A stretch of DNA of 51,711 nt from a virus: the IMG/VR virus record IMGVR_UViG_3300045922_000428, positions 1 through 51,711 of that record, one strand, 5' to 3'. Below, in pieces: positions 15,818 to 25,032 of this stretch (positions are counted from its first letter, which is position 1; every line of letters starts with the position of its first letter). Position numbers and translations under genes: made by a program. The notes below the pieces were generated by a model. The model did no database searches, had not been told where the DNA came from, and worked only from the letters and a program-made list of their open reading frames with translations.

Positions 15818-16804
15818 ATGTCTACCAACAAGATTGAACCTGAAGACGGTTCCTTGCAGTTTTCAGGCAACGTGCCTCGTGGCGTCGGCTTTGGTGCCGG
15901 CGTGCCAGAAGAATTGCACCCAGCGCGAGTGCTGTCAGAAACCGCGCTGGCAGCTCGTCCGCCCGCGATCCAGCGGGTCGAGGAGGCCGAGGATAGGCCA
16001 GAAGAGAAGGTCGAGTCCGAGACCGAGGTTGACAAGAAGCAGTCTCCAGAGGTCTCTAAGGAGAACCAAGACGAGTCTGACGACGCGTCGAAGGATGATG
16101 CAATCGTCTCGGACGATGATGATGACGATGGCGACGACGAGTCGAAGCGTGGCAAACCGCCAAAGTGGGTCAGCCGTCGCATCGACCGGATCACAAGGGA
16201 CAAGTGGGAGGCGCGGCGGCAGGCCGAGGAGGCCAACAACCGTGCGACGGAGCTGTTCGCGCGACTACAGGCCGCCGAGGCGCGACTTGCTGAGTTGACC
16301 GCCGGCGCTGAACAGACGCCCCTCACTTCTGAAGATGTCGAGAAGCTCGCTGCAGCACGAGCTGAAAAACTCGCCGCCAGCAAGGCCGCCGAGTTGCAAT
16401 TCAACAACGACTGCAACGAGATCTTTGAGTCCGGTGTGCGTCGGTTCAGTGATTTTGAACAGATGATGAACAACTATCGGACAGTCGGAGGCCTCACCGT
16501 GGAGATGGTGCAAGCCGCAATGCTCACGGGAGACGCGCCTCTTGCTCTCCACAGGCTCGCGCACAATCTGGATGAGGCCCACGCAGCGCGTTTCATGCCG
16601 CGTGACCAGTTGGCGGTCAAGCTGACGAAGATGGTGGAAAAGGCAAAGCTCAAGCGCGTTGCCGCCTCCGTCAGCAAGGCCCCGGCTCCTGTCGAGCCGA
16701 TCCGCGGAGGTTCTCCGAAGCCGCCGGTTGATCTGGAAAAAGTGTCGATGGAGGAATTCATCGCAATGCGCAACGAGCAGATCGCGGCGCGACGCCGCCG
16801 CTGA
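15818..16804 (+). CDS. Scaffolding protein (putative)
   Basis: 328 aa from ATG 15818. The N-terminal third is highly acidic (ending with a DDDDDDGDDE run near residue 100), followed by KPPKWVSRRIDRITRDKWEARR and a long predicted coiled coil (RQAEEANNRATELFARLQAAEARLAEL). The C-terminus is basic. Acidic disorder, coiled coil and basic coat-binding tail match phage scaffolds such as P22 gp8. It directs coat assembly and leaves the head. Here it is separated from the coat gene by four genes (5.6 kb), which is unusual. Confidence 0.75.
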   Translation: MSTNKIEPEDGSLQFSGNVPRGVGFGAGVPEELHPARVLSETALAARPPAIQRVEEAEDRPEEKVESETEVDKKQSPEVSKENQDESDDASKDDAIVSDDDDDDGDDESKRGKPPKWVSRRIDRITRDKWEARRQAEEANNRATELFARLQAAEARLAELTAGAEQTPLTSEDVEKLAAARAEKLAASKAAELQFNNDCNEIFESGVRRFSDFEQMMNNYRTVGGLTVEMVQAAMLTGDAPLALHRLAHNLDEAHAARFMPRDQLAVKLTKMVEKAKLKRVAASVSKAPAPVEPIRGGSPKPPVDLEKVSMEEFIAMRNEQIAARRRR

Positions 16805-16833
16805 TTTGACCGTTTTGTACGGGGGTTCGTGGT

Positions 16834-18525
16834 ATGTCTGGGTCTAACAACAAACTCTCGCCGTACCTTCGTGCGTACCACGGCTCCCCGTATGATTTCC
16901 AGAAATTTGAAAACAGTGCCATCGGGACTGGCGAGGGCGGGAAAGCTTATGGTGCCGGTCACTACGTGGCTGAAGCCAGGGAAACCGGTGAGCATTACAT
17001 GCGGAGCGTGACTCGTGAGCGCACTAACGATAGCCTGTCTAGGCTAGTGTGGCGCGGTCATCCCGATTTTCCGGATGGATCGAGCCACCTTGACGTTGCC
17101 AAGTTGCTTGATCCTAAGACGGGTGACGACGTCGATTTAGATGACCACGTCAAGGCGTCTGTGGCTAGATTTCTAAGTGGAGAATACTACTTTCCAGACG
17201 TTTCTACATCTCGCGACGTTGATAAGGTGAAGTCAGCTGCTATTGACAGCGCGAATCGTGCGCTGGACATTGAGGCAAGGTACCGCCAAAAAAATCCAAA
17301 TATTCCCAAAGATGGGCTCGGGCCCGTTTTGGAATGGGTTGGAAAATCTAAGCTGACGGGACAGGACGTCAAATATTTTAATTTGTTAAATGATATTCTC
17401 AGCAATGACAGAACTACCGGGTTTTTTTCTAAACACGGACACGCAATTAAGGATGCTGAGCTATTTCCAGGTTGGCAGTTCGGAACCTCTAAGGAACTCA
17501 AAGCAGGTATCCACAGATACTTTGCAGGACTGTCAAAAATGGCTGGTCGAGTCGCGGCGCGCCGCGCGTCTCAAAAAGACTTTTTCAAGTCTCTGGAAAA
17601 AGACTACCAGGACGCGCGTGACGCTTCTGCCGACGTGTACAATCTATCAAAGTGGTATGCTAAAAATCAAACAAATATTGAGGCGGCAAAGTTTCCAGCC
17701 TACAACCGTATCAGAGAGATTGTAGACTATATTTTCAAAAACTCAAATTTTGAGACTACAAATAACGCTCCTCCCGGCCGTCTTTACGAGCTTGCTCTTA
17801 AGGTAGATCCAAACAAAATGTTGGATTGGGACAATTCTATTGGTAGCCACCATGTCGATCTTCAACAGGCTGTGAGGACAATACCTGAACTTGCTCGCGC
17901 CCTGGAACATACTTATGACAAGTCCGGGAAAATTGAACACTACGCTTATTTGAGCCCCAGATACTCAACCGGCGCTGATATCTACAAATATCTTGCCAAT
18001 CAGCGCGGCGGCCCAGTCTTGGCCACAAAGGCGCTTCATGAAGCTGGTATCCATGGAATCAAATACCTAGACTTGTTGTCACGTGGATCCAAACCGCATG
18101 CGCAAATCTATTTTGATGGAAAGCCCGTAAACAAGAACAGCCCGCCCGTTACGACGCCAGGGGCGGGAACGGCCGAGGAAAAAATTCAAAATGACCTTGC
18201 GCTTCTTCAGAGAACTGTTGAAGAGCACCGTGTCAATGCTGGAAATATTGACGAATTGTTCGACGATCTGCTGAACAGAACTGCTAATCTTTTAGGAGCC
18301 GTTAAATTACACAAATCCATACGTTCCGCCTATGAGTCTGCAAAGTCTCTGGGCGATCGTATCTCGGTCAAGCCCAATTCAAACGTGACTTATAACTATG
18401 TCATCTTCGATCCTGATATGATACAAATCGTCCGTAAGTACGATCTTGGTGGAAATTTGGTCGAAGATTACGGCTTCCATGTCAGGGAAGTCGACGGCAA
18501 TCCGTTTGAAGGAGAAGACAAGTGA
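16834..18525 (+). CDS. ADP-ribosyltransferase, ART-PolyVal-like (paralogue 1)
   Basis: 563 aa, ATG 16834. Motif I is YHGSPYDFQKF (15-25), motif II GTGEGGKAYGAGHYVAE (31-47), both typical of the ART domain of polyvalent phage proteins. Later come LDWD, IYKYLANQRGG...A.L...GIHGIKYLD.LSRG, TYNYVIFDPDMIQIV and a charged VDGNPFEGEDK end. Such enzymes would move ADP-ribose from NAD+ to host targets. The catalytic acidic residue cannot be fixed by eye. The gene is clearly more AT-rich than scaffold or coat. By position it could be a packaged, injected protein like T4 Alt. Confidence 0.75.
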   Translation: MSGSNNKLSPYLRAYHGSPYDFQKFENSAIGTGEGGKAYGAGHYVAEARETGEHYMRSVTRERTNDSLSRLVWRGHPDFPDGSSHLDVAKLLDPKTGDDVDLDDHVKASVARFLSGEYYFPDVSTSRDVDKVKSAAIDSANRALDIEARYRQKNPNIPKDGLGPVLEWVGKSKLTGQDVKYFNLLNDILSNDRTTGFFSKHGHAIKDAELFPGWQFGTSKELKAGIHRYFAGLSKMAGRVAARRASQKDFFKSLEKDYQDARDASADVYNLSKWYAKNQTNIEAAKFPAYNRIREIVDYIFKNSNFETTNNAPPGRLYELALKVDPNKMLDWDNSIGSHHVDLQQAVRTIPELARALEHTYDKSGKIEHYAYLSPRYSTGADIYKYLANQRGGPVLATKALHEAGIHGIKYLDLLSRGSKPHAQIYFDGKPVNKNSPPVTTPGAGTAEEKIQNDLALLQRTVEEHRVNAGNIDELFDDLLNRTANLLGAVKLHKSIRSAYESAKSLGDRISVKPNSNVTYNYVIFDPDMIQIVRKYDLGGNLVEDYGFHVREVDGNPFEGEDK

Positions 18526-19130
18526 GCGTCTCAAACAAATTGACAAGCTCGGCCGGCTTCTCTATCAGTGAAGTACGGGACCCACAAAAGCTTTACGATG
18601 TGTTCAAACAATCCTACACTGCGGAAACCGGCAAGTCGTGGGATCAACAAAAGTTTGAAAGTCGTGCCAGCAACTGGAGGTTCTACGGCGACGAGAACGG
18701 CTACGTGGCGGTCAGACCACAAAGGTCCGGGATGTACAAGTTGGTCGGCGTGGCTGGTGCACCGCGCAGCATCGTCAGGGGGCTCGACCAGCTGATAGCC
18801 GAGGACGTTCCGATCTGGGGCGCGGTTTCAGAGCCGTTGGCGCTCATGGCGCGTCGGAAGGGCTTCGTGGCACCGCACCTGCACTTTGGTGGGCCCACAC
18901 TGATCAAGCACGTGCTTAGCAACGTGCCTGACAGCGTGTTTGGGGGCATCAAGCCCACGATCAACAACGACGGTTCGATTGAACTTGACTACCCGGACAC
19001 TGGAAAGGCCACGAAATACCTCATTGCCAATAAAAAATACCTGAAGCAGCTGACCGGTGTTCCGCAAGTGGCTGATAAGATCAAGGAGTCGTCTGCCGTC
19101 AAAGCGTTCATGAGGCTTGTGGGTCTGTAA
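18522..19130 (+). CDS. GNAT-like acyltransferase domain protein (tentative)
   Basis: 202 aa, GTG 18522 overlapping the previous stop, with GGAGAA upstream. It has FYGDENGYVAVRPQRSGMYKLVGVAG (beta strands) and an IWGAVSEPLALMARRKGFVAPHLHFGGP segment, suggestive of a GNAT fold found in phage virion gene clusters, though the acetyl-CoA loop is not obvious. Sits between ART paralogues 1 and 2, and its base composition is GC-rich like the phage core, unlike the ART genes. Confidence 0.45.
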   Translation: MSVSNKLTSSAGFSISEVRDPQKLYDVFKQSYTAETGKSWDQQKFESRASNWRFYGDENGYVAVRPQRSGMYKLVGVAGAPRSIVRGLDQLIAEDVPIWGAVSEPLALMARRKGFVAPHLHFGGPTLIKHVLSNVPDSVFGGIKPTINNDGSIELDYPDTGKATKYLIANKKYLKQLTGVPQVADKIKESSAVKAFMRLVGL

Positions 19131-19131
19131 G

Positions 19132-20880
19132 ATGTCAGACACAAACGACGCCAAGAAGAACAATCGTGTGCACGCCGCCATCATGGCGTGGCACGCCTCG
19201 CCTTACAATTTTGACAAGTTTGCCCCCATGCGGAATGTTTCCGGCCAAGGACAAGGCGCCGCAACGTATGGACGCGGCGCGGCGTACCTTGCTGAAAGCG
19301 AGAAGGTTTCGGGGCCTGGTCTATCCGAATATATGAAGGAGTTTCGGTCGCATCCAGAAGTTACTAAACAACTGGATAAACCGAGATACCAGATCCGCGA
19401 TCCTAACAATAGGGATAATTGGATAGATCTTGCGGCACATCGTGACTTCTTCAAATTTCACGATAACTCGTCTTCGCAAGACCTTGATCATCCTGAATTT
19501 GGTAAAAACTTTGTACTATCTGAGCTTTCTTCTGACAACAGCGTTGGTAGGCGCAACGCATTTATTGATAGTCTTAAGAGTCGCCTAAACTTGTATCGCG
19601 GCGTTTCAGACGACGAGAAAAAAGAGCTGCTTGAGAAAACAAAAGAAGATATGCGGGCAAGGTTTGACTGGGAAGCGTACGACATTGAGCACGCCAAGAA
19701 AGTAATTGACTACCTCCAAAGCGATCATTACCGCAACGATGTCCGCTATTATAACCCCTATACTGAGGGGAATTATTTTTTGGACCAACCACTGTCCTAT
19801 TGGTCAACGGCTCTGAAGAACAATACAATTGAGCCTAAGCTGATCAAAAAATTCAAAGAACTTGGTTTGCTAACAGATGTTGACCATGAAGTCGCGGCTG
19901 AAGAAACTTCAAGAATGTTGGAATACATCATTGAAACCATGGATGACTCATATGAAGACCATATTTTTACCAGCGTTGAAGATATGGCCGAACACTATAT
20001 CGAAATGAAATTGGACACTATGGAACATGAGAATATATACGATCTTGAGAAGGAAGATGAATATTGGAAATATATCAAAAAGCATTTGATGCCAAAGTTT
20101 GAAGATCGTATGAAGTTGGGGGGGCCGTATTCCTATCGCGTGGCCGTTCACGCCAGACCGGAAACTCTGCTTGATTGGGACAAACCGTTTTCGAGGCAGC
20201 ATCCAAACGTCCAAGAGGCAATTCTGCGTGCCGTGCCAGTGCTAGATAGACAGTTGTTTCCAAGCGACGAGTCTCACAGAGCGGCTGTGGAGCTTATTCA
20301 AAAGAATGCACGACACATCTATGCCGGTCTTAAGACTGGTAGGAACATCTACGAAAATCTTTCGCATGCGCACGCACTCCCGGACTCGCAGGAGCATGAC
20401 GAGGAAAAACGGCTCCGCGACGGCGCGTACAACGCTTCTGAGGCGTTGTACAATGCGGGTGTTCACGGGATTCGATACTTGGACGGGAATAGCCGAGCGT
20501 TGGCATCAGAACTTTACATCAAAGAAAAAGACTCAGAGATGTATGTTTCACCGACTGCCCGTGGCCCAAACGCAAGGTGGGAAGCGGGATATGCTGCCCG
20601 GTATGTCGAAAAAAATCACATCGACAGTGTACCAGAGTTGATCCAAGCACTTTCTAATTCCGGCTATGTTGCAGAAAATGCTCTTAAATGGGTGGAATCC
20701 AACAAGGATAAATTGCATATCAAGGTCCCGAAGCGGACCTACAACTATGTCATCTTTCACCCCGAGGTGTTGGAAATATTGGCCAAGTACAATATTCATG
20801 GAGACATGATCGAGTCGTTTGGCCCAGGCGCGCACTTCAAGGAAGTTGATCACAATCCATTTGAGGATGAAGACAAATGA
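19132..20880 (+). CDS. ADP-ribosyltransferase, ART-PolyVal-like (paralogue 2)
   Basis: 582 aa from ATG 19132; a GTG at 19117 is an unlikely alternative. Motif I is WHASPYNFDKF (20-30); motif II GQGAATYGRGAAYLAE (40-55) has one more residue than the YGxGxYxAE of its sisters. Shared later blocks: PYSYRVAVHARPETLLDWD, NIYENL, ALYNAGVHGIRYLDGNSR, TYNYVIFHPEVLEILAKYN, and a VDHNPFEDEDK end. It has a long acidic, helical insert (about residues 160-330) rich in Asp, Glu, Tyr and His. AT-rich like paralogues 1 and 3. Probably an NAD+-dependent protein modifier; the target is unknown. Confidence 0.75.
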   Translation: MSDTNDAKKNNRVHAAIMAWHASPYNFDKFAPMRNVSGQGQGAATYGRGAAYLAESEKVSGPGLSEYMKEFRSHPEVTKQLDKPRYQIRDPNNRDNWIDLAAHRDFFKFHDNSSSQDLDHPEFGKNFVLSELSSDNSVGRRNAFIDSLKSRLNLYRGVSDDEKKELLEKTKEDMRARFDWEAYDIEHAKKVIDYLQSDHYRNDVRYYNPYTEGNYFLDQPLSYWSTALKNNTIEPKLIKKFKELGLLTDVDHEVAAEETSRMLEYIIETMDDSYEDHIFTSVEDMAEHYIEMKLDTMEHENIYDLEKEDEYWKYIKKHLMPKFEDRMKLGGPYSYRVAVHARPETLLDWDKPFSRQHPNVQEAILRAVPVLDRQLFPSDESHRAAVELIQKNARHIYAGLKTGRNIYENLSHAHALPDSQEHDEEKRLRDGAYNASEALYNAGVHGIRYLDGNSRALASELYIKEKDSEMYVSPTARGPNARWEAGYAARYVEKNHIDSVPELIQALSNSGYVAENALKWVESNKDKLHIKVPKRTYNYVIFHPEVLEILAKYNIHGDMIESFGPGAHFKEVDHNPFEDEDK

Positions 20881-22241
20881 GCCGCTTCAAGATTGCCTCG
20901 CGGCTGTACCACGCCTCGCCTTATGATTTCAACCAGCTTCGGGATCCACTGGATTACGTAGGAAAGGGTCAGGGCGCCAGTACGTACGGCGCCGGGCTGT
21001 ACGTTGCAGAGAGCCCCGAAATCAGTGGGCCCGGACGTTCTCACTACATGCTTGAATTTGATCTGCATCCGGCGGTCATTGCGCGATCAGGCGAGCCCCA
21101 GGAATTTTTTCTCAATAAAAAAGTGTCACCAAATGCAGGTGCTCTTAATGCATACTCGGACAATGATATTGAATATCTTCGCAAAATTGTCAATTCCGAA
21201 GCAGATCGTGTAAGTAAGACTAGGGATAATCATCCAATTTTTGACCACCAAGTAAATCTGAAAAATATGAGCAATGCAGAAGTAATTAGCGGTCTCCGGA
21301 GACTATTTTCAAAATACCGTTCTGTCTTTAACAGCGGTTGGTACGGTGATAATCTGAATTTTCACGATTTTTTACATTTGTATCCTACTAGTGTAGAGAA
21401 GCGTGCCCTGTCCAAGCCTGTTGACAAAAAAGAGCGCTCTGACGCAGAGTTTGCAAAAATGCTAGCCGGCGTGAGCAGTATTTTGCCTGGTGAAACATTT
21501 CAATATCGACGACTGGACGGCGGGCCACTTTCATATGAGATGTCGTTTGGACTCGGTCCGCACGAAGTGCTTCTGTGGGACCACCCGCTTGATGTTCACC
21601 ACCCAGACGCCCGCACGGCACTTGAGCAACTGTACGACGACGAGGTCGGTCTGCCACGCATACAATCGCGTATAGATCGTCGTGGAATTGGGGAACGTTA
21701 CTTTGTCGATATGGCTGAGTATACCAGTGGTGAAGAGCTGTATAAAGAGCTAGCAAACCGTCTTGGGGGCCGGGAAAAAGCATCTCGTTTGCTCCGATCA
21801 TACGGAATTCGCGCCATCAAATACCGGGATCAAAAAAGCAGGTGGTTGGACAACGAACTTTTGCTTGATCTGGACACCAATTCTGAAGAGTTTCCTAAGC
21901 CGACGTCCGACGAAGACGAGGCTTTTTTTGTTTTGAAAAACATGGTGCGGTCTAGGGAGTTTTACACGCTTGATGAAATCAATAGTTATATTGAAGACTT
22001 TATTAAAAGAAAACTTGCTTCCCCAGTTTTTGAAATTACTTTGAAAAATGCGCAGAAGTTCTTGAAAAAGTACAAAGATAGGTTGTCAATACGCGTGCCG
22101 GAGCGCACACACAATTATGTGTTGCTTGACGAGAAAGCTGCCAGGCTGCTTGCCAAGTATGACATTAAAGGAAACAAGGTAGAAGACTTTGGGGGCGAGG
22201 CCGTCGTATTGAAGCCTGTGGACCATGACCCGTTCAAGTAG
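20877..22241 (+). CDS. ADP-ribosyltransferase, ART-PolyVal-like (paralogue 3)
   Basis: 454 aa, ATG 20877 overlapping the previous stop. Motif I YHASPYDFNQL (11-21), motif II GKGQGASTYGAGLYVAE (29-45), then PLSYEMSFGLGPHEVLLWD, ELYKELANRLGG, YGIRAIKYRDQKSR, THNYVLLDEKAARLLAKYD and a short VDHDPFK end. It is the shortest of the three and has lost the acidic ExEDK tail; RYLD is KYRD here, so activity may differ. It lies directly before the coat promoter. Confidence 0.75.
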   Translation: MSRFKIASRLYHASPYDFNQLRDPLDYVGKGQGASTYGAGLYVAESPEISGPGRSHYMLEFDLHPAVIARSGEPQEFFLNKKVSPNAGALNAYSDNDIEYLRKIVNSEADRVSKTRDNHPIFDHQVNLKNMSNAEVISGLRRLFSKYRSVFNSGWYGDNLNFHDFLHLYPTSVEKRALSKPVDKKERSDAEFAKMLAGVSSILPGETFQYRRLDGGPLSYEMSFGLGPHEVLLWDHPLDVHHPDARTALEQLYDDEVGLPRIQSRIDRRGIGERYFVDMAEYTSGEELYKELANRLGGREKASRLLRSYGIRAIKYRDQKSRWLDNELLLDLDTNSEEFPKPTSDEDEAFFVLKNMVRSREFYTLDEINSYIEDFIKRKLASPVFEITLKNAQKFLKKYKDRLSIRVPERTHNYVLLDEKAARLLAKYDIKGNKVEDFGGEAVVLKPVDHDPFK

Positions 22242-22267
22242 CCGACACAAAGCTGGCTGATTTTTTA

Positions 22268-22296
22268 TGTACACGAGCCAAGAAACGCGGTAATCG
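22268..22296 (+). promoter_or_regulatory. Coat-gene promoter, TGTACA-type
   Basis: TGTACA (22268-22273), 17-bp spacer ending AACGCGG, TAATCG (22291-22296), in the 187-bp gap before the coat gene. It follows a T6 run (22261-22266) preceded by a short AGCC/GGCT stem that may end transcription of the ART genes. The rest of the gap (22297-22428) holds nothing I recognise. Confidence 0.55.
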
Positions 22297-22428
22297 TACG
22301 CCCACAACTGGGCTTCGGCCCTGCAGAGCCTGCATGACATCCTCGGTTGCTGGCGCCGAGAAAAACTTGTTGGATGCTCAAGATCTTCCGACAAGCCGAC
22401 GCCAACCCATCAACCGAAGGAGGCCCAC

Positions 22429-23664
22429 GTGGCCAATCAGCTTCTCACCATCAACATGGTCACCCGCGAGGCGGTGCGGCTGTGGAAGAACAGCAACGCC
22501 TTCCTCCAGAGTATCGACACCCAGTACGACGACCAGTACGCGCGTACCGGCGCAAAGATCGGGATGTCGCTGCGCATCAGGCTGCCGAACGACTACATCG
22601 TCCGTACCGGACCGGCAATCCAGACGCAGGGCACGACCGAACCGTCGATCAGTCTGGTCGTCGCGACCCAGAAGGGCGTCGACATCGACTTCAACTCCGC
22701 TGAGCGCACCATGTCGCTCGACGACTACTCCAGCCGGGTGCTGGCGCCTGCCATCAACAATCTGGCCGGCAACATCGCTGCGGACATCATGGGCGGCGTC
22801 GAGGGCGGGATCTGCAACTTCATCGCCAACGTCGACGGCGGCGGCAACATTCTCAGTCCGACCGCCGCCACCTGGCTGACCGCTGGGGCCATCCTCGACG
22901 CCAACTCTGCGCCCATGGCAGACCGCAAGGTGGTCAATGACCCGTTCTCCGATGCGCGGACGGTCGCCACGCTCGCGGGTCTCTTCAACCCGACACCGCG
23001 CATCAGTGAGCAGTACAACACTGGCGCGATGCGTGACGCGCTGGGCTACCTGTGGATGCGCGATCAGACTGTCATCAAGCACCGGAACGGCAGCTTCACG
23101 GCCGGCACGGTCAATGGCGCCAACCAGACGGGCACCACGCTGCTGGTCAACCCGATCACTGGTTCGCTGAACCAAGGCGACATCATCACCATCGCTGGCG
23201 TCAACGCGGTGAACCGTATCACCAAGGTGACGACAGGCCAGCCGCGACAGTTCGTCGTGACTGCGCCGGCGCCCTCGGGTTCGACGTCGATCAACATCTT
23301 CCCCGCACTGGTGCCGGGCACCCAGAACTACAATCCCGACACCGGCAACGGTGCGCAACAGTACCAGACAGTCGACTTCTCGCCGGCCAACGCCGCGCCG
23401 ATCGCGCTCACCTCGCTGCCCAACGCAGTCTATCGCAAGAACTTCCTGTTCGCGCCCGAGGCTGTGACCATGGCGGCGGCGGATCTTGAGCTGCCCACGG
23501 GCTCGGTGTCCGAGGCCTACCGAGAGAGCTTCGACAACATCTCGATCCGCATGGTCACCGGCTACCTGCTCGGCACGGACGTCACTGTGACGCGAATGGA
23601 CGTTCTGTACGGCTATGTCTGGGTGCGCCCGGAATGGGCAGTGGTCGTCGCCGATTCGATCTGA
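22429..23664 (+). CDS. Major capsid protein, P22 coat-like
   Basis: 411 aa from GTG 22429 with GAAGGAGG. It begins ANQLLTINMVTREAVRLWKNSNAF and has the P22 coat-type C-terminus (RKNFLFAPEAVTMAAADLELPTG, then IRMVTGYLLGTDVTVTRMDVLYGYVWVRPEWAVVV). The centre holds an Ig-like/insertion region (GTTLLVNPITGSLNQGDIITIAGVNAVNRIT). It forms the HK97-fold shell. The strong ribosome site and dedicated promoter agree with high expression. Confidence 0.92.
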   Translation: MANQLLTINMVTREAVRLWKNSNAFLQSIDTQYDDQYARTGAKIGMSLRIRLPNDYIVRTGPAIQTQGTTEPSISLVVATQKGVDIDFNSAERTMSLDDYSSRVLAPAINNLAGNIAADIMGGVEGGICNFIANVDGGGNILSPTAATWLTAGAILDANSAPMADRKVVNDPFSDARTVATLAGLFNPTPRISEQYNTGAMRDALGYLWMRDQTVIKHRNGSFTAGTVNGANQTGTTLLVNPITGSLNQGDIITIAGVNAVNRITKVTTGQPRQFVVTAPAPSGSTSINIFPALVPGTQNYNPDTGNGAQQYQTVDFSPANAAPIALTSLPNAVYRKNFLFAPEAVTMAAADLELPTGSVSEAYRESFDNISIRMVTGYLLGTDVTVTRMDVLYGYVWVRPEWAVVVADSI

Positions 23665-23702
23665 TCTACGATTGACTCGGTGAGTGTTTTGTTCAACTGA
23701 AC

Positions 23703-23730
23703 CGGGGTCCGCTGTAACTCAGCGGCCCCG
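23703..23730 (+). terminator. Hairpin after the coat gene
   Basis: CGGGG-T-CCGCTG pairs with CAGCGG-CCCCG around a TAACT loop: an 11-bp stem with one bulge. No T tract follows, so it may be a partial terminator or an mRNA stabiliser. Confidence 0.5.
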
Positions 23731-23751
23731 TCAACGCAAAGGAAACTTCCT

Positions 23752-24027
23752 GTGAACTACCCGGCAAACACGGGGCGCGTGCCAGAGCCGGCATACGTCC
23801 ATCAGGAGTTCCCGAAGTGGGTGAACGGGCGCATCGTCTATTCCGCAGAGGAAGAGCAGGCGGTGTCCAACAAAGAGCCCGAAGACCCGCCGACCGTCAC
23901 CGTGAGCGTGGCTCAAATGGAGCCGGCTCACGTTGAGGTGCCGCCGCCTCAGATGTTGAGCGGAGACTCCAACCACCTGTTCCCGACACCGACCAAGTCT
24001 GGTCGTCGGGCGGGTGTCAAGCGGTAA
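23752..24027 (+). CDS. Small hypothetical protein after coat
   Basis: 91 aa, GTG 23752 with AAAGGA. Pro-, Glu- and Val-rich, probably disordered, with a basic Gly-Arg-Arg-Ala-Gly-Val-Lys-Arg end. Its place between coat and adaptor suggests a minor head protein; no family recognised. Confidence 0.6.
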   Translation: MNYPANTGRVPEPAYVHQEFPKWVNGRIVYSAEEEQAVSNKEPEDPPTVTVSVAQMEPAHVEVPPPQMLSGDSNHLFPTPTKSGRRAGVKR

Positions 24028-24033
24028 CGTCAA

Positions 24034-25032
24034 GTGTCCGCCATCACCACCGCCCATGAGCTGATCGTCCAGGCCCTCAAGGAAGCGAAGATCCTTGGCG
24101 TCGGGCAGATGCCACAGGCGTCGGACGTTGACGATGCGTTGAAGCGCCTCAACATGATGGTGGGCCAGTGGAACGCCAAACGTTGGTTGATCTACAACCT
24201 CAAAGACGTGCCGCGTATTTCAAACGGCGGTCAGGTTTACACCGTGGGTCCAGGCGGCGAGATCAACATCACTCGACCAAACGCAATTCAGTCGGCTTAC
24301 ATCCGCGCACGTCCCGGTCCCGCCAACATTCAGCCATCTGCGAGCTACGTGGTGCCGGTAGGCCCGTCGCCTTTTGTCTACCAGACGCCGGTGCCCGGCA
24401 CAATGACGTCGGTTGGCGGCGTCGGCGTTTCCGTCCTGTACTCAAGCGGGCTTGGACCTCCGGTATGGACACCCAGCAATTTCCCGATTGCGCTCAACGC
24501 CCAAGACTCGATTCAAGTCGTGTATTCGTCGGCCCCGACTCTGACGTTTTTCCCGACATCGCAGACGCAGGTCTTGACCGACGCACCGTTGTTTAGTGTC
24601 GACCGGCCATTGACTAGGATTGCGTCTTATGAAGACTATTCCAGGTTGACTTTGAAGGGGCTTGAAGGCTATCCTACCTATTTCTTCTATGATCCAAAGT
24701 TTCCCCTGGGAGAATTGCGCGTGTGGCCTACGCCGCAAGCCAACATCTATGAAATCCACATCATTGTTCGTGATGTGTTGAAGACGTTTGAAAATCTGGG
24801 CGCTACACTGAACATTCCGCCGGAGTATACGGGAGCACTTCTCTACAATCTGGCAGTGCGATTGAGGAGTATGGTGGGCCTTCCGCCGGATCCTGTAATT
24901 GTGGGGTTGGCCCGCGACTCGCTTGAAGTGTTGCGCAGTACCAATGCAGCTATCCAGACGCTCAACATGCCGTTTGAGCTTCAGAACCGGCGCACCGGTG
25001 GCTGGCGCGGCGATGTGACAACGATCGTGTGA
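24034..25032 (+). CDS. Head-tail adaptor, P22 gp4-like
   Basis: 332 aa, GTG 24034. N-terminal helical region ELIVQALKEAKILGVGQMPQASDVDDALKRLN is typical of podoviral gp4-like adaptors, followed by YTVGPGGEINITRPNAIQSAYIR and, near the end, LNIPPEYTGALLYNLAVRL. It would bind below the portal and close the packaged head. A beta-rich insert at about 90-180 makes it longer than P22 gp4. Confidence 0.8.
   Translation: MSAITTAHELIVQALKEAKILGVGQMPQASDVDDALKRLNMMVGQWNAKRWLIYNLKDVPRISNGGQVYTVGPGGEINITRPNAIQSAYIRARPGPANIQPSASYVVPVGPSPFVYQTPVPGTMTSVGGVGVSVLYSSGLGPPVWTPSNFPIALNAQDSIQVVYSSAPTLTFFPTSQTQVLTDAPLFSVDRPLTRIASYEDYSRLTLKGLEGYPTYFFYDPKFPLGELRVWPTPQANIYEIHIIVRDVLKTFENLGATLNIPPEYTGALLYNLAVRLRSMVGLPPDPVIVGLARDSLEVLRSTNAAIQTLNMPFELQNRRTGGWRGDVTTIV

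Noticed and set aside
15175-16473. 432-codon minus-strand open frame
   Set aside because: Antisense to the scaffold; a Ser-rich sequence produced by the complementary frame of the acidic and Lys/Arg-rich coding region.
22378-23358. 326-codon minus-strand open frame
   Set aside because: Antisense to the coat gene; biased composition and no promoter or start signal.
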